This document shows positions 29,961 through 41,339 of a stretch of 64,000 nucleotides of DNA, one piece after another. A model generated the notes under the pieces. That model was given only the letters and a program-made list of their open reading frames with translations, did no database searches and was not told the DNA's origin. A program made the position numbers and the translations under genes. The DNA comes from Azolla caroliniana (taxonomy: Eukaryota > Polypodiophyta): NCBI GenBank assembly GCA_043228905.1, contig JBHGNT010000010.1, positions 14,818,001-14,882,000 on the forward strand, read 5' to 3'. Positions within the stretch are counted from its first letter, which is position 1, and every line of letters begins with the position of its first letter.

Positions 29961-32530
29961 ATATATAACTTAAAATAAAGCCCCTTAGTAATCCTAAGTA
30001 TAAAAGAAAGTTTTAGAAGGTACGTTACATGTTAGAGAAAATAAATTTTTTTAATTTGGTTCATAGAACCTTCCTCGTACATTGAAGTGGCACATTTGAT
30101 GCCAACATAGAATTTCTTAATTTAAACCATCCATAACGTTTGTGTGTCTTCTATCATCTAGGTTGATTCTTTCAACAACAATGATTTCCTTAAACTCATG
30201 TAGTGTCTGATAGTCTTGTGCCTTGAGCGCTATAATTAACTAATTCTAGAGTTGATGGAGCGTGGTATGCTATTGTGTCTTGAATGGATCACGTCATATT
30301 GTATAGGATTCTAGTGCTTTGTGGGTATGTTGAATCAATGTCTGTAAATGAATTCATTGCAATCATAAGTAAGGCACACATTGTCAATATTCTACTACCT
30401 CCAAACGTTAAGGTTTTCTCTTGGAGAGGGAATAATCCTCAAGGAGTTTTGTTGGCTAGTTCTCAATCATGCAAAATAATAATATCTAATGGCTCATACA
30501 AATCTAATGTAGTTTGAATTTGAAACTTCTAGAGGTTGTGGTATCATCAGCCTTCACCTTAATGAAGACTTGTGGTCACATCCACATTCTACTTACTATA
30601 TGTACATGTAGAAGCTTGATCCATGATTCTTCATTTGCACTTGCTTTTCACCTTGACTCCATCATGACCCATCTCCATGACCACATCCTTCCTTGATCCA
30701 TAGTTTTTTAATGTCCATTTCTCTTATTAGGTATTTGTACATCAATTAGGCATATGACATAATTGAGCTTAGAGTGATTTGACACATGTATGTAAAGAGA
30801 AATAGAGCAATAGGAGAAAATTCGGTCACATTAAAATAACTAGATATAATGGCTCCATGTTGAATGAATCTATGTTTCTCATTAATGATTCATGACAATG
30901 GAGCTACATCTCAATGTGGTGTACCTAAATTGCTACTTCCTCACTCTACAAGAGTGAATTGAGCTTTCTCATGTGCTCATTGATGAATAAATTTCTCTTG
31001 AACTTGGATGCATTATGAACAACTTTTGGTGGTATGGTTTAAAGTCGTGTCGATGTGCTTCTTAGTGCATATGATTCCTTACTTGGATGCCCTCTTTTGA
31101 GCAAACGTTTTTAAACTTAGGTGATTGCATCTTTCACTATATGTTCACCCATAAAATGCCAATAAGTTACACTATATTAAGACAAAGTCGTACAAAAAAA
31201 TCATGGATTAAACACTAAAAACAATATAGGGTTAGAGTATCAAAAAATAACTATGATTTGTTGAAATCATAATAACATCCCTAATAATATGATGATAAGA
31301 CATTGTGATTTTTATATGGTAAAATTTCTCCCCATCTTGTTCAACAATATTGTAAGGTTACCAAGTTGTTAGATACACATTGATTCACCATGTAAAGATC
31401 ATTATTAACATGGAAAGAAAGAGCTCATATGAATCATAAGTCACTACATTCGATTTTTGTAAATAACCATTCATTCACTTCGTATTAGGTCATCTAATTG
31501 TAGAGAACTAATGCAAATCAATCTCTCTCACCACAGAAACAACATATACATGTGTAAGTGTTAGGAGAAAGATATCCCACTTGTTTGCAAAGGGTGCATA
31601 GGGAAGCATTTGAGCATAAGAAATATGGTCGCAAAGCCCTACATGTGTGTAGGATGTGACCATGCATGGGGTATGTCACCACACGTGAGTGTTCACATGC
31701 ACACGAACGCACACACATATTGGATGGGCAAGTTGTGAAAATGTGCCATATTACTCATACGTAGCATGGGGTTGGATACAAGAACCACAGTAGGATGAAG
31801 TGACCAACGGGAAATTGACAATTAATGTGTCATAAAGTGCACGATTGCTTGTGGTGGTAGGTACAATGGATCAACACAAATAAACAATTTACAAACATCC
31901 AAATACCTTTTTGTGTCTACCTTGATAAGATAGTTGAATCTTGCTTTTATCTTCTCAACCTGTTTGTGTTCTCGGGCGTGAAGTTAACACGACATAGGAT
32001 AGATTATCACACATTTTCATGCACAATGGTCAAACCAAGCATGAATGTTTTTTTAGAGCCTTTTCTATATAATAAATGTGAAATTAGATCTTCGATCCGA
32101 AACTTTATGTAATGTACATTTAATGACACGACTTTGTAGATATGTATGTATATATGGTAGCTAAAGGAAGGTGCATGATGTTTTTGGCTAACCAATGCAA
32201 TAAAAAGTTGCGGTACTTAAACATAGCAATGAAGTGTGGCATCCTCGAGTCATAAACCCAACGATGCAGGTGTCGTCATGAGCAAAAAAACAACTATAGC
32301 CACAGGGGAATGGGGTGGGGGTTCTTGATAGGATTACTAAACATCACACGAATAGTTTGCCCCTGGAATTGACAACAGCCCCCGAATCTAATAACAAGGC
32401 CAACGTTGCGAGAAAGGAGAAAAAAAAAAACACGAAGCCCAAGCGGTCGCCGTCCAAAAAGTGTCTTCCTATGTTATGGAAAGAAGGTGTTGGTGAATTA
32501 AACGGAAAAGAAAGAAACACAAGAAAAGGA
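29961..32530. other. Intergenic, no gene seen
   Basis: AT-rich. ORFs of 60-80 codons (for example 30284-30517) have no domain I recognise and no supporting context. Confidence 0.55.
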
Positions 32531-33025
32531 CAAACATACACACACAAACATATATACACATAGTTACATACATACCATACAATCACACACACATACATAG
32601 CAATACATACATACACACATAGCAATACATACGTACACACATACATAGCAATACATACGTACACACATATCAATACATACGTACACACATACATACGTAC
32701 ACACACATACATACATACATACGTACGTACGTACACACATACATACATAGCAATAGATGCATACATACATACATAACAATACATACATACATACATACAT
32801 ACAACATACAGACATACATACATAGCAATACATACATACATACATAACATACATGATCATCAAGAAGGGAAGATCTTTGCAACTAACCAACCCACGTGAG
32901 AAAAAAAAAATGTCATCAAAAGCGCATCTTGATAAAGTTTAAAACTTTTATGTATTCTTCATGCACACACATAGATACATGCATGCATACATACATACAT
33001 ACATACATACATACATACATACATA
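32531..33025. repeat. ATAC/ACAC microsatellite block
   Basis: Interrupted (TACA)n and (CA)n repeats run over 32531-32851, and a purer (ATAC)n run lies at 32962-33023. Minus-strand ORFs of 70-168 codons here are pure repeat translations (Met-Tyr-Val-Cys) and not genes. Confidence 0.85.
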
Positions 33026-33225
33026 AAGAATGATAGTGTTCTGTTTCTGTTTTGGCTCCATTAGGTTGTTGTATAATTAGCTCTGTGATAGAATAGAATA
33101 GAATAGAACAGAATAATGTAGTATAGGTTGGGGATCAATAAAGGCCCGAATTGAGAGGGATGGGGGGGTTAAGGATATTAGGGTTTCATTTCAAAAGGTT
33201 CAGTTACAGAGGCATATACATATGC

Positions 33226-33228
<3 letters not shown>

Positions 33229-33275
<47 letters not shown>

Positions 33276-33358
33276 ATTAGAGCATAAATTAGGGTTTTAT
33301 GTGGGTGCTTTTTTGCTTTTTCTAGTGCGAAGAGAAGCTTTTAGTTAACTAATTTACG

Positions 33359-33400
<42 letters not shown>

Positions 33401-33496
33401 TTTTCTTTTACAGTGAAGGTTTCAGTTACAGTGAATGAGAGCTTCGGCTGAGACAAACAGAGAGTATGTACACAAAGACACAGGGGTCTAGAAGTC

Positions 33497-33541
<45 letters not shown>

Positions 33542-33604
33542 TGCTTCCTCTGTTCTTTCCATTTGCCGTACACTGAGGAGAGAGAAAGACATAGGGGGAG
33601 AGCT

Positions 33605-33640
<36 letters not shown>

Positions 33641-33683
33641 TACACTCTATCTATCTCATGCTTTGATCATCGTCATCATCATC

Positions 33684-33723
<40 letters not shown>

Positions 33724-33899
33724 TTCTTTCTCTTATTACTGCCGTTAAATTACAAAGAAACCTCTCTCTCTCTCTCTCTCTCTCTCTCAGAAAGACAACT
33801 TCTTTAGCACTTCATTTTTGTTCAATTTCCTCCACAATCCTCTGTATTTTTAGCCCCCCCTGGAAACATTCCTGTCTTCCCCCCCCCCCCCCCCCCCCC
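33229..33899 (+). promoter_or_regulatory. GA-then-CT repeat leader of RopGEF, with poly-C run
   Basis: Four (GA)n tracts (33229-33273, 33364-33396, 33499-33540, 33608-33638) are followed by two (CT)n tracts (33689-33720, 33761-33788) and a run of 21 C (33879-33899). GA repeats are known sites for BASIC PENTACYSTEINE factors and CT-rich leaders are common in plants. I did not locate a certain transcription start, so the promoter/5'-UTR split is unknown. Confidence 0.6.
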
Positions 33900-33999
33900 A
33901 AATCCATCAAGGTTATTACCTTCCACATCCCCTGTTTCTATTAGCTCTAACTCTGAACCCAAATTCATCAAAGTTTGTTCCATATCTTCGTCAATTCAG

Positions 34000-34005
34000 A
34001 TGTGA
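34000..34005 (+). promoter_or_regulatory. Start-stop minimal uORF (ATGTGA)
   Basis: ATG TGA sits one base before the RopGEF ATG at 34007. If transcribed, ribosomes initiating at 34000 stop at once and must reinitiate or scan. A possible splice acceptor AG at 33998-33999 means the leader could be joined here instead. Confidence 0.5.
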
Positions 34006-34006
34006 G

Positions 34007-37000
34007 ATGAAGAAAGATCCTCGATACTCCTCTGTAATGGACATAAGGGCAGCAGAAGATCATTTTGAGCAAGTGAGCTTTGACTGTGGAAGCTCCATGG
34101 ATGGGCTTAGCTCCTCTGAAGCTCTCAGTTTAAGTCTCAGAAGTGATGAACCAGGAGGGAATCCACCACTAGATGAAGAAGAAAATGAAGATAGTAGTAG
34201 TCTAGAAGAAGAAGAAGAAGGAGAAGGAGGAGAAGAAGAAGAAGAAGAAGACGAGAGATGGTCTTCTTCTAGCCTCAATATAAAACACAACAAGAAGAAA
34301 AAGGGTTTTTTCTTCCAAGGAACCAATCTTCCTCCTCCCCCTCCCCCTCCCCCTCCTCTTTCCAAGACAATCAGCCAGACAAGAAATAAATCCGAGCTTT
34401 CGGGTATGTACATCATGTAACTCTGAATGCATGCATGCATATATGTTTCAATGTATGTGTATATATCTGAATGTATGTGTATCTATGTAAATGTACATGT
34501 GTTATATATGTATATATGTATGTCTGTCTGTCTGTCTGTCTGTCTGTATGTGACATTTTGTCAGACCTTCAACTCCACAATTGTATATATGTATGTATGT
34601 GACATTTTGTCAGACCTTCAACTCCACAATTGTATATATGTATGTATGTGACATTTTGTCAGACCTTCAACACCACAATTGTATATATGTATGTATGTGA
34701 CATTTTGTCAGACCTTCAACTCCACAATTCTGTGGTCAATTTTCTCCGTTGGGTTAATTCTCCATGTTTCATATAGAGCTCTTTCTATATGATAACTAAA
34801 TATGGTTCATCTGCTCTGTTTGTGATCAAATAGAACCCTCGTATGGCAATCTAGTTTCCAAACTTAATGTCAAAATGCAAGGTCACACAAGCTCTCTGCT
34901 TCCTTTGTAAACTAAGTAATATACGAGAATTTCAACTCAAACCATTCGACAGTCCATCCACTCTTTATACATTTTGTGGCTTGTTTTAAAAAAACTAGAT
35001 TCGGTGATGAAATCTTTCAGCTTTGCTGCTTTCTTGCCAAACTGAATAACAATTCTGTGGATTTTGTAGAGGTTGAAATGATGAAGGAAAAATTTTCGAA
35101 GTTACTTTTGGGTGAAGATATGTCTGGTGGTGGGAAAGGTGTTTGCTCTGCACTAGCCATATCCAATGCTATCATTAATCTATCAGGTAATTGGAATCAT
35201 TGTATTTTGTTCAATATTTTACTTCTTAATCATACACAAAATACAACCCTTTTCTATTTTAATCAAAGGCTTTCTATTGAAACATTTTTGTTGGGTTTTG
35301 GAAGAAAGAAACACATTCTTATATCTTATGGTTACACTGTGTTATTTGCTTATAGCTTCTGTATTTGGAGAGCTATGGAGACTTGAACCCTTGTCTTTAG
35401 AGAAGAAAACAATGTGGAGAAGAGAAATGAATTGGCTTCTCTCAGTGGCTGATCATATTGTAGAACTTGTGCCTTCCAGACACTCATTGCCAAATGGTGG
35501 TAACGTTGAGGTAATGCTCCTCCTCCTTTTTTTTTGATATATACAGTAGTAATCTCAATGTTGCTCTTTATATTATCATTCTCTCTATGATAGGCATAGT
35601 CAATTACTTGAAGTTATTTTCTTTTGTAGGGCATCATATTTCTATTTGATCTCCATTGATCCCCTTGTATATATTTTCAGGTGATGGTTACAAGGCCTAG
35701 GTCTGACATTCATGTCAATCTTCCTGCATTGAGAAAATTAGATGGAATGCTGCTGGTATATAGACAACCTTTGCAACAGTAAAAATATTGGTTTTGTTTT
35801 TGTTTTCTCACTGTATAATGATCACAATCATTTAAACCCTACTTGTTTTTTGTGCCAGGAAACATTGGATACATTCAATGGCACTGAGTTCTGGTATGTA
35901 GATCAGGGGCTTGTGGTGGCTGATGAAAACAATCATAATCTACAAAGGGCTCTTCCGCATCGGAGGGATGATAAATGGTGGTTACCCATACCTAAGGTTC
36001 CAAATGAAGGGTTATCGAAAGATTGTACAAAGCAATTGCAACATCAACGAGAGTGTATAAACCAAATCCTTAAGGCTGCTGTGGCAATCAATACTCAAAT
36101 CCTCTCGGAAATGGAAATCCCTGAGTTATATTTTGATGCATTGCCAAAGGTAGTCTTTTAAAGTTATCGATTGATTATCTTTGTACACAGTCCCTTTAAT
36201 TTGATTTTCGACACTTATAAAGCGATGGCTATTGCCCCAAAGATATAATTAGTTTTTTTTGCCTTTGAAAATTGTAACATAAGAGAAAACAACTTAATGT
36301 ATCAATACACTTTGCCTTTATGAAATTGATGGATATATTCAATCCGAATGTTGCTACTTGATGTTCCATTCTATCATTCTCTCTAATCGAAATTTGCCTT
36401 ACAACTTTTCAACCCTCAGCCCTCTTTTAATTTTTAAATTGGACAGAATGGGAAGGCCAGCTTGGGAGAGGACATTTATCGTTATTTGACGTCTGAATCG
36501 TTCCATCCTGATGCTATATTGGATATGATCGATTTGTCGAGTGAGCACAGAGCTGTCGATATTGCAAACCGGATTGAGGCAGCCATTCATGTCTGGCGGC
36601 GTCGGAGACATCAAAAACCGTCGAGAGAGAACAAACAACAAAACATGAGAAGTTCTTGGGGACTTGTGAAGGATTTTGTGCTAGACATAGATCGGAGGGA
36701 TTATTTCGCAGGTCGGGCCGAAAACCTCTTGTTGTGCTTGAAGCAGAGGTTCCCAAACCTTCGCCAGACACTCCTCGATATCAACAAGATTCAACACAAC
36801 AAGGTAGGATACACTTGGGGCTGGTAATTTTCTTTGGTTATCATGAATTAAATAAATTTGGGTGCTAAATCTCACATACAAGTGATCTAATATTTGGTAT
36901 ATCTTTCTTTGTGTTCATAGGATGTTGGGCGTGCGATACTCGAGAGCTATTCTCGGGTATTGGAAAGTTTGGCATTCAACATAGCATCACGGATCGAGGA

Positions 37001-37364
37001 TGTGCTTTATGCGGGCGATATGGTGAAGCAATCTCCGCCTCCATGTTCACCACCACATGCTTTTCTAAAGTCTCGGATACTATCGACTCGGCGACGTGGG
37101 TATCCCTTGAATCTTTTGGTCCACACACCATACGGTACCCCCCTTGTGACACCTAGTGCTTCTCCGACCCCTTCTTCGAGCCCCCGGAGAACTCCCAATT
37201 CTCCCCTACATTCGGAAGATGAGTCATCTCAACAAATGTCTTTCCCGGATATGGGATATGCATATGAGTTTGAGAGTGTTGGAACGGTCGTTGAGGTTGG
37301 TTCAACCATAGGGCTTGTAAAGAAGGATAGGTCATTGGCATTGTTAAGCAATGTTGAAATCTAG
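34007..37364 (+). CDS. Rop guanine nucleotide exchange factor (PRONE domain), 7 exons
   Basis: Exons: 34007-34403, 35070-35186, 35356-35510, 35681-35755, 35859-36149, 36447-36803, 36921-37364. All introns are GT-AG and the phases join to a 611-aa frame. RopGEFs catalyse GDP-to-GTP exchange on Rop/RAC small GTPases at the plasma membrane, often below receptor-like kinases, in polar growth and signalling. Residues 55-84 are Glu-rich and 109-117 poly-Pro. The PRONE domain spans about 133-500: [68 protein letters not shown] (Trp-Trp at 288-289), [19 protein letters not shown] and [12 protein letters not shown] 110-residue Ser/Pro-rich tail ([16 protein letters not shown]) is a likely regulatory, phosphorylatable region. 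Start: Met1 is the first in-frame Met; Met11 ([10 protein letters not shown]) is an alternative. Subgroup not assigned. Confidence 0.93.
34545..34729 (+). repeat. 49-bp minisatellite in RopGEF intron 1
   Basis: GACATTTTGTCAGACCTTCA recurs at 34552, 34601, 34650 and 34699, an exact 49-bp period. Copy 3 has one visible change (CAACACCAC for CAACTCCAC). It is preceded by a (TGTC)n tract (34521-34546). Confidence 0.9.
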
Positions 37365-38014
37365 GACGAACCATATATATACAAAATGGTGAAAAGTGCA
37401 GGAGATATATCTAAAGCTATCTATATATGTATGATATACATATGTAGATAGATTGGATATCCTAATGAAGGCTCCATCATTGGTACACATGTTAAATAAT
37501 GGCGAAGTCATCCATATCTATATCATATATATGTATATGTATATGTATATGTGTTCCAATTAATATCTTAAAGAAGGCTTGAATCATGGGCAGATGTTAA
37601 ATAATGGTGAAGTTGAGAAGATATTTGCATCTATACATACATGTATATTGGTATGTGCTCTATTGAAGATATGTTTTGAGGGATGCTAATTGTGAATTGA
37701 GAAAGAGGGTTTTTTCCGTTGGCAAGATTGGAACTTCTTTCTTTGATAAGATCAGATCGATAGCATTGCATTTTTATGAGCCACACTAACAACATTATGT
37801 TGTGGCAAATTCATATCATCAGGAAAACTCCAATCTCAATTCACTTCTGAGGGTCATAGGTAAAGTGTGGCCTATTATTGGATATGATGGCATTCCTTGA
37901 TTATTAAATTGACTTCTTCACAATTGTTCCTAAACATCGCCAGATTGTGAACTCAACTTCCAGCTCAAAGACAAACAGAGGTTGAAGATCGTCTAAAGAG
38001 CACACATACAAAAA

Positions 38015-38048
<34 letters not shown>

Positions 38049-38140
38049 CCTTATCAATTTGTATAATTTCTTATTGTATTTCTCGAACTCTTTATCTTGT
38101 AATCTTTTTCAAGATTAGTGTTGGTACATTTAAAATTGCA
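37365..38140. other. RopGEF 3' flank
   Basis: No coding sequence seen. TATATG-type repeats (about 37370-37560) follow the stop and probably include the 3' UTR. A (CT)n tract lies at 38018-38046. I did not find a clear polyadenylation signal. Confidence 0.5.
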
Positions 38141-38560
38141 ATGAAAGCTTTGATTTCAAGAATTTGTGTTCTTTTGTCTCTATGTCTTTTGATCATGTTG
38201 ATATGATTAAATTTCGATACAAAAGATTTTAACTTACGGCACAAATTGTCTATGGAAATTGTTGTAGATTCCTCCCCTCCAAAATTGGAGATATATTCAT
38301 GGAGCAACATTGTGAATTGAGACAATATATCACATTGTACCATCACAAAAATGAAAGCTTTGATTTCAAGAATTTGTGTTCTTTTGTCTCTATGTCTTTT
38401 GATCATGTTGATATGCTTAAATTTCGATACAAAAGATTTTAACTTACGGCACAAATTGTCTATGGAAATTGTTGTAGATTCCTCCCCTCCAAAATTGGAG
38501 ATATATTCATGGAGCAACATTGTGAATTGAGACAATATATCACATCGTACCATCACAAAA
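38141..38560. repeat. Two tandem copies of a 210-bp unit
   Basis: 38141-38350 and 38351-38560 are nearly identical; I see only about two substitutions. Because 210 is divisible by three, the minus-strand ORF 38092-38601 (169 codons) runs through both copies. I recognise no domain in that ORF and do not call it a gene. Confidence 0.88.
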
Positions 38561-40761
38561 ATTGAAGAACGACCCACATGAACCCCTCCACACAAAGGCA
38601 AATGTTTGTGCCAAGCAAATGGAAATTATATGTTGGGGGGAAATTTCATTGAATTGTGATTGGCGAAAGGGGATGAAAAGGCCTCATGACGGAAAAACAT
38701 CCTGTAGAAATGATTGGAATGATTATGTGGAAGAAACTCCCAATTTCAAATGAAATGGCTATTAATGTTAGCAACTCAGCACATGGGTAGTGTGAACAAC
38801 CATGTGGCTATTTAGAGGGACCACACTTTACCCACATAAGTTACAACTCTACTACCAAAAGGGTTCAAGAATGCTCATTTGTTGAAGATGAGTGGGCCAA
38901 ATACATTTGAAGTGTTGGGTAACATCTTTGTGGGCTCCTCTTGTCTTTATTGTTATTATTATCTTACTGTGTACTTCATCACCCTCCTCATGCCATTCAT
39001 GTGTGCTCTGTTCATTATCTTCACCAGTACTACGAAATATTTGAGGAATTTAATGAGATAAAAAAAGGCCAAGATTTAAAAATGGGCAAATCTCAATTGC
39101 GAAGATTTCAAAATAGCGAAATCTCTTTCAAAAATCCTAGCCTTTGGCAAGTCTTGTTCTCGTATCTAAGCCTCTAAAAGTTATCAATCTACTCAAGTTT
39201 TCTAGGTGAGGATAATTATATACCATAAATGAAAAGATCACTACACCTGAGAAACAAACGAAAAACTCAATAAGAAGAGGCATTTTCTCAAACGAAAAGT
39301 TCAATAAGAAGAGACATCAATGTTTATTTTTCCGTGAAGTGGCGCAATTTTGAGAAATAAGTATTCAAAATGGGTAAGATTGTTGGCATTTTGTGTTGTA
39401 GTTATCTATGTTGTAAATATTGGTGACCTTGTTGACGGTGCCCCACAATAAAAAATCCAACTCCAAATTTAGTAGAGATAATTCAAAAAATATTTCTCGC
39501 TATAGAAGTATCTACTAGAATGCTTATTTTTTTGTTATATTTTTTGACAATATCCATAGTTGCATATGGTGTTCTTCCTTTGTTACTTCCCCACCAAACA
39601 CTACACCTTTTTCTAGTTTTCTTATGTCCATTATCTTGTTGAATGGTTTCGCAAACTCTAATTTTCTTCCCTTGACATGTGGGAATTGTGAATATTATTG
39701 AGTAAACTGATCCATATGGTTAAGAAAATTGGATGGATGAACCATGTAAAAATCATGACACAAGGTATACTAAGTACCACGCCAAACAAGGCAGGACATA
39801 TTAAATCTAGAGGTAATTTGGGCTCTAGGTAGTAAAGGCAAATAGATTAGGTGCAAGCGTTGGGAACCAAGGAGCGAAGAAACAAGGATATGAGCCAAAA
39901 TAAGAAGACTTAGAAAATTGTGAAATGATGTTCAAATTCAAACATGCAACATTGAGGAGGAATTAAGTTTCAATCTGAATGTGGTAATGATGATGTCTTC
40001 GTTATGATTTTTATTTTGAAAGACGAGAAGAAGATCTTGATTTAGATCAATCAATATCATGATTCATAATGATGAGAACATGAAAGCGATTAAATTCTTA
40101 GTGTGTTAAGCAACATGGTAACTCTTTTAGGGAAGTGATGCATAAAAAGGCTATAAAGAAAACTATGTAGAGTGGTTTTTACTAACGGATATGTACTTTT
40201 GGAAGCAACTTTCTAAATTCTGCATTTACAAAATGTTAAGTCATATTCTTCTTAGTCAAGAGTCATCCAAACAAGATTTAAGGATCAATCCACATTTTGC
40301 AATTTAACCTTTAACTTATATGTAGTTAATAAGTCTAAACATGGGAATGGTCTTTCCAGTAGCGTGTTTAATGGCTTAACAATTTGCGATAATGTACACC
40401 CAAAAATACATGATTGTATATTTCTATCAGGACTACTCAAGAACTATCGACTGACTCCTTCTTTTTCACACTTGCTAAAACATTCCTTACAAACATAATA
40501 TTTTCTTTTCAGGAACCTGAACTTTATTATAGAGACACTCATATAAAGGTTTACAACCCCCAAATATTTGAGCCATATAGGATTGACTTTATTCGAACCC
40601 ACAAAATATACTGTAGCTAGCCAATTGCAACCCTAAGTCTTGTCCTCATCTTTAACAATTGATCATGCACTTGAGCAAAATACCTTCCTACATTGGCAAT
40701 GAATTGATCATCCCTCAAGTTGTGACTCCTGTGGACGCTCTATATGTCTAAACATTAATAT
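38561..40761. other. Intergenic, no gene seen
   Basis: AT-rich. Short ORFs (for example 38941-39177) lack any recognisable motif. Confidence 0.55.
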
Positions 40762-41310
40762 TGTTGGGAAACAGGTCCCTCCGGATGGGAAGAGAGAAGA
40801 GCCGAGTTGATGAGGAACTCGGCCAAGGCAGAAACTGAAATCGTGTAGACAGCCAACTCGGGAGACTATATCTGTAAATAGTCAAAATAAGCCTCTGTGG
40901 GCTATACTTGTAAATAGTCCGAAAGTTGTACTAGTATATAAGCATCTAGGGCAATCATTATGGGTGTATCATTATTGTGAGAGAGTTAGAACGGGGTAGT
41001 GGTCCCTGTAACTATGAAAAAGTGAGAGAGAGGGAGAGTGTGAGTGAGTTCAACTCCATCACCGTCTGTTGACGAAGAAGAACTCAAGGTCGTTTCCTCT
41101 GAGTTTCTTGTTGTACCCCCCTCATCATCATAGTGATCTGTTTTCGGAGCAAGTGGACTCCACGTGGTTTTTCCCAGTTTGGGTTTCCACGGTAAAATCA
41201 GTGTGTTCTCTGTTTTAGTTATTCTATTCTTCGGTTTTTTTGTCTGAGCTTTATTTCTTGCACACGAATATACGAACAGTAACCGGCTGTGGCCGATCGC
41301 GAGCGTAACA
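40762..41310 (+). repeat. 5' LTR of copia-D
   Basis: Starts TGTTGGGAAACAGGTCCC and ends CGAGCGTAACA. It contains TACTTGTAAATAGTCCGAAAG, CACGTGGTTTTTCCC and GGGTTTCCACGG, shared with the copia-beta LTR. The PBS TGGTATCAGAG begins at 41313. Confidence 0.8.
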
Positions 41311-41339
41311 AGTGGTATCAGAGTGATGGAAGAATCGTT

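Noticed and set aside
24028-31718. Scattered ORFs of 60-90 codons in the intergenic block
   Set aside because: AT-rich, no conserved motifs, no plausible splice-linked reading and no repeat-family match.
32344-32890. Minus-strand ORFs up to 168 codons rich in Met-Tyr-Val-Cys
   Set aside because: They are translations of ATAC/ACAC microsatellites, open in several frames at once.
33563-33944. ORFs in the RopGEF leader (Arg-Glu or Ser-Leu repeats)
   Set aside because: They are GA/CT repeat translations. They could act as uORFs but there is no evidence for a protein.
38092-38601. 169-codon minus-strand ORF as a gene
   Set aside because: It is created by a tandem duplication in AT-rich DNA. No domain or expression signal is recognisable.
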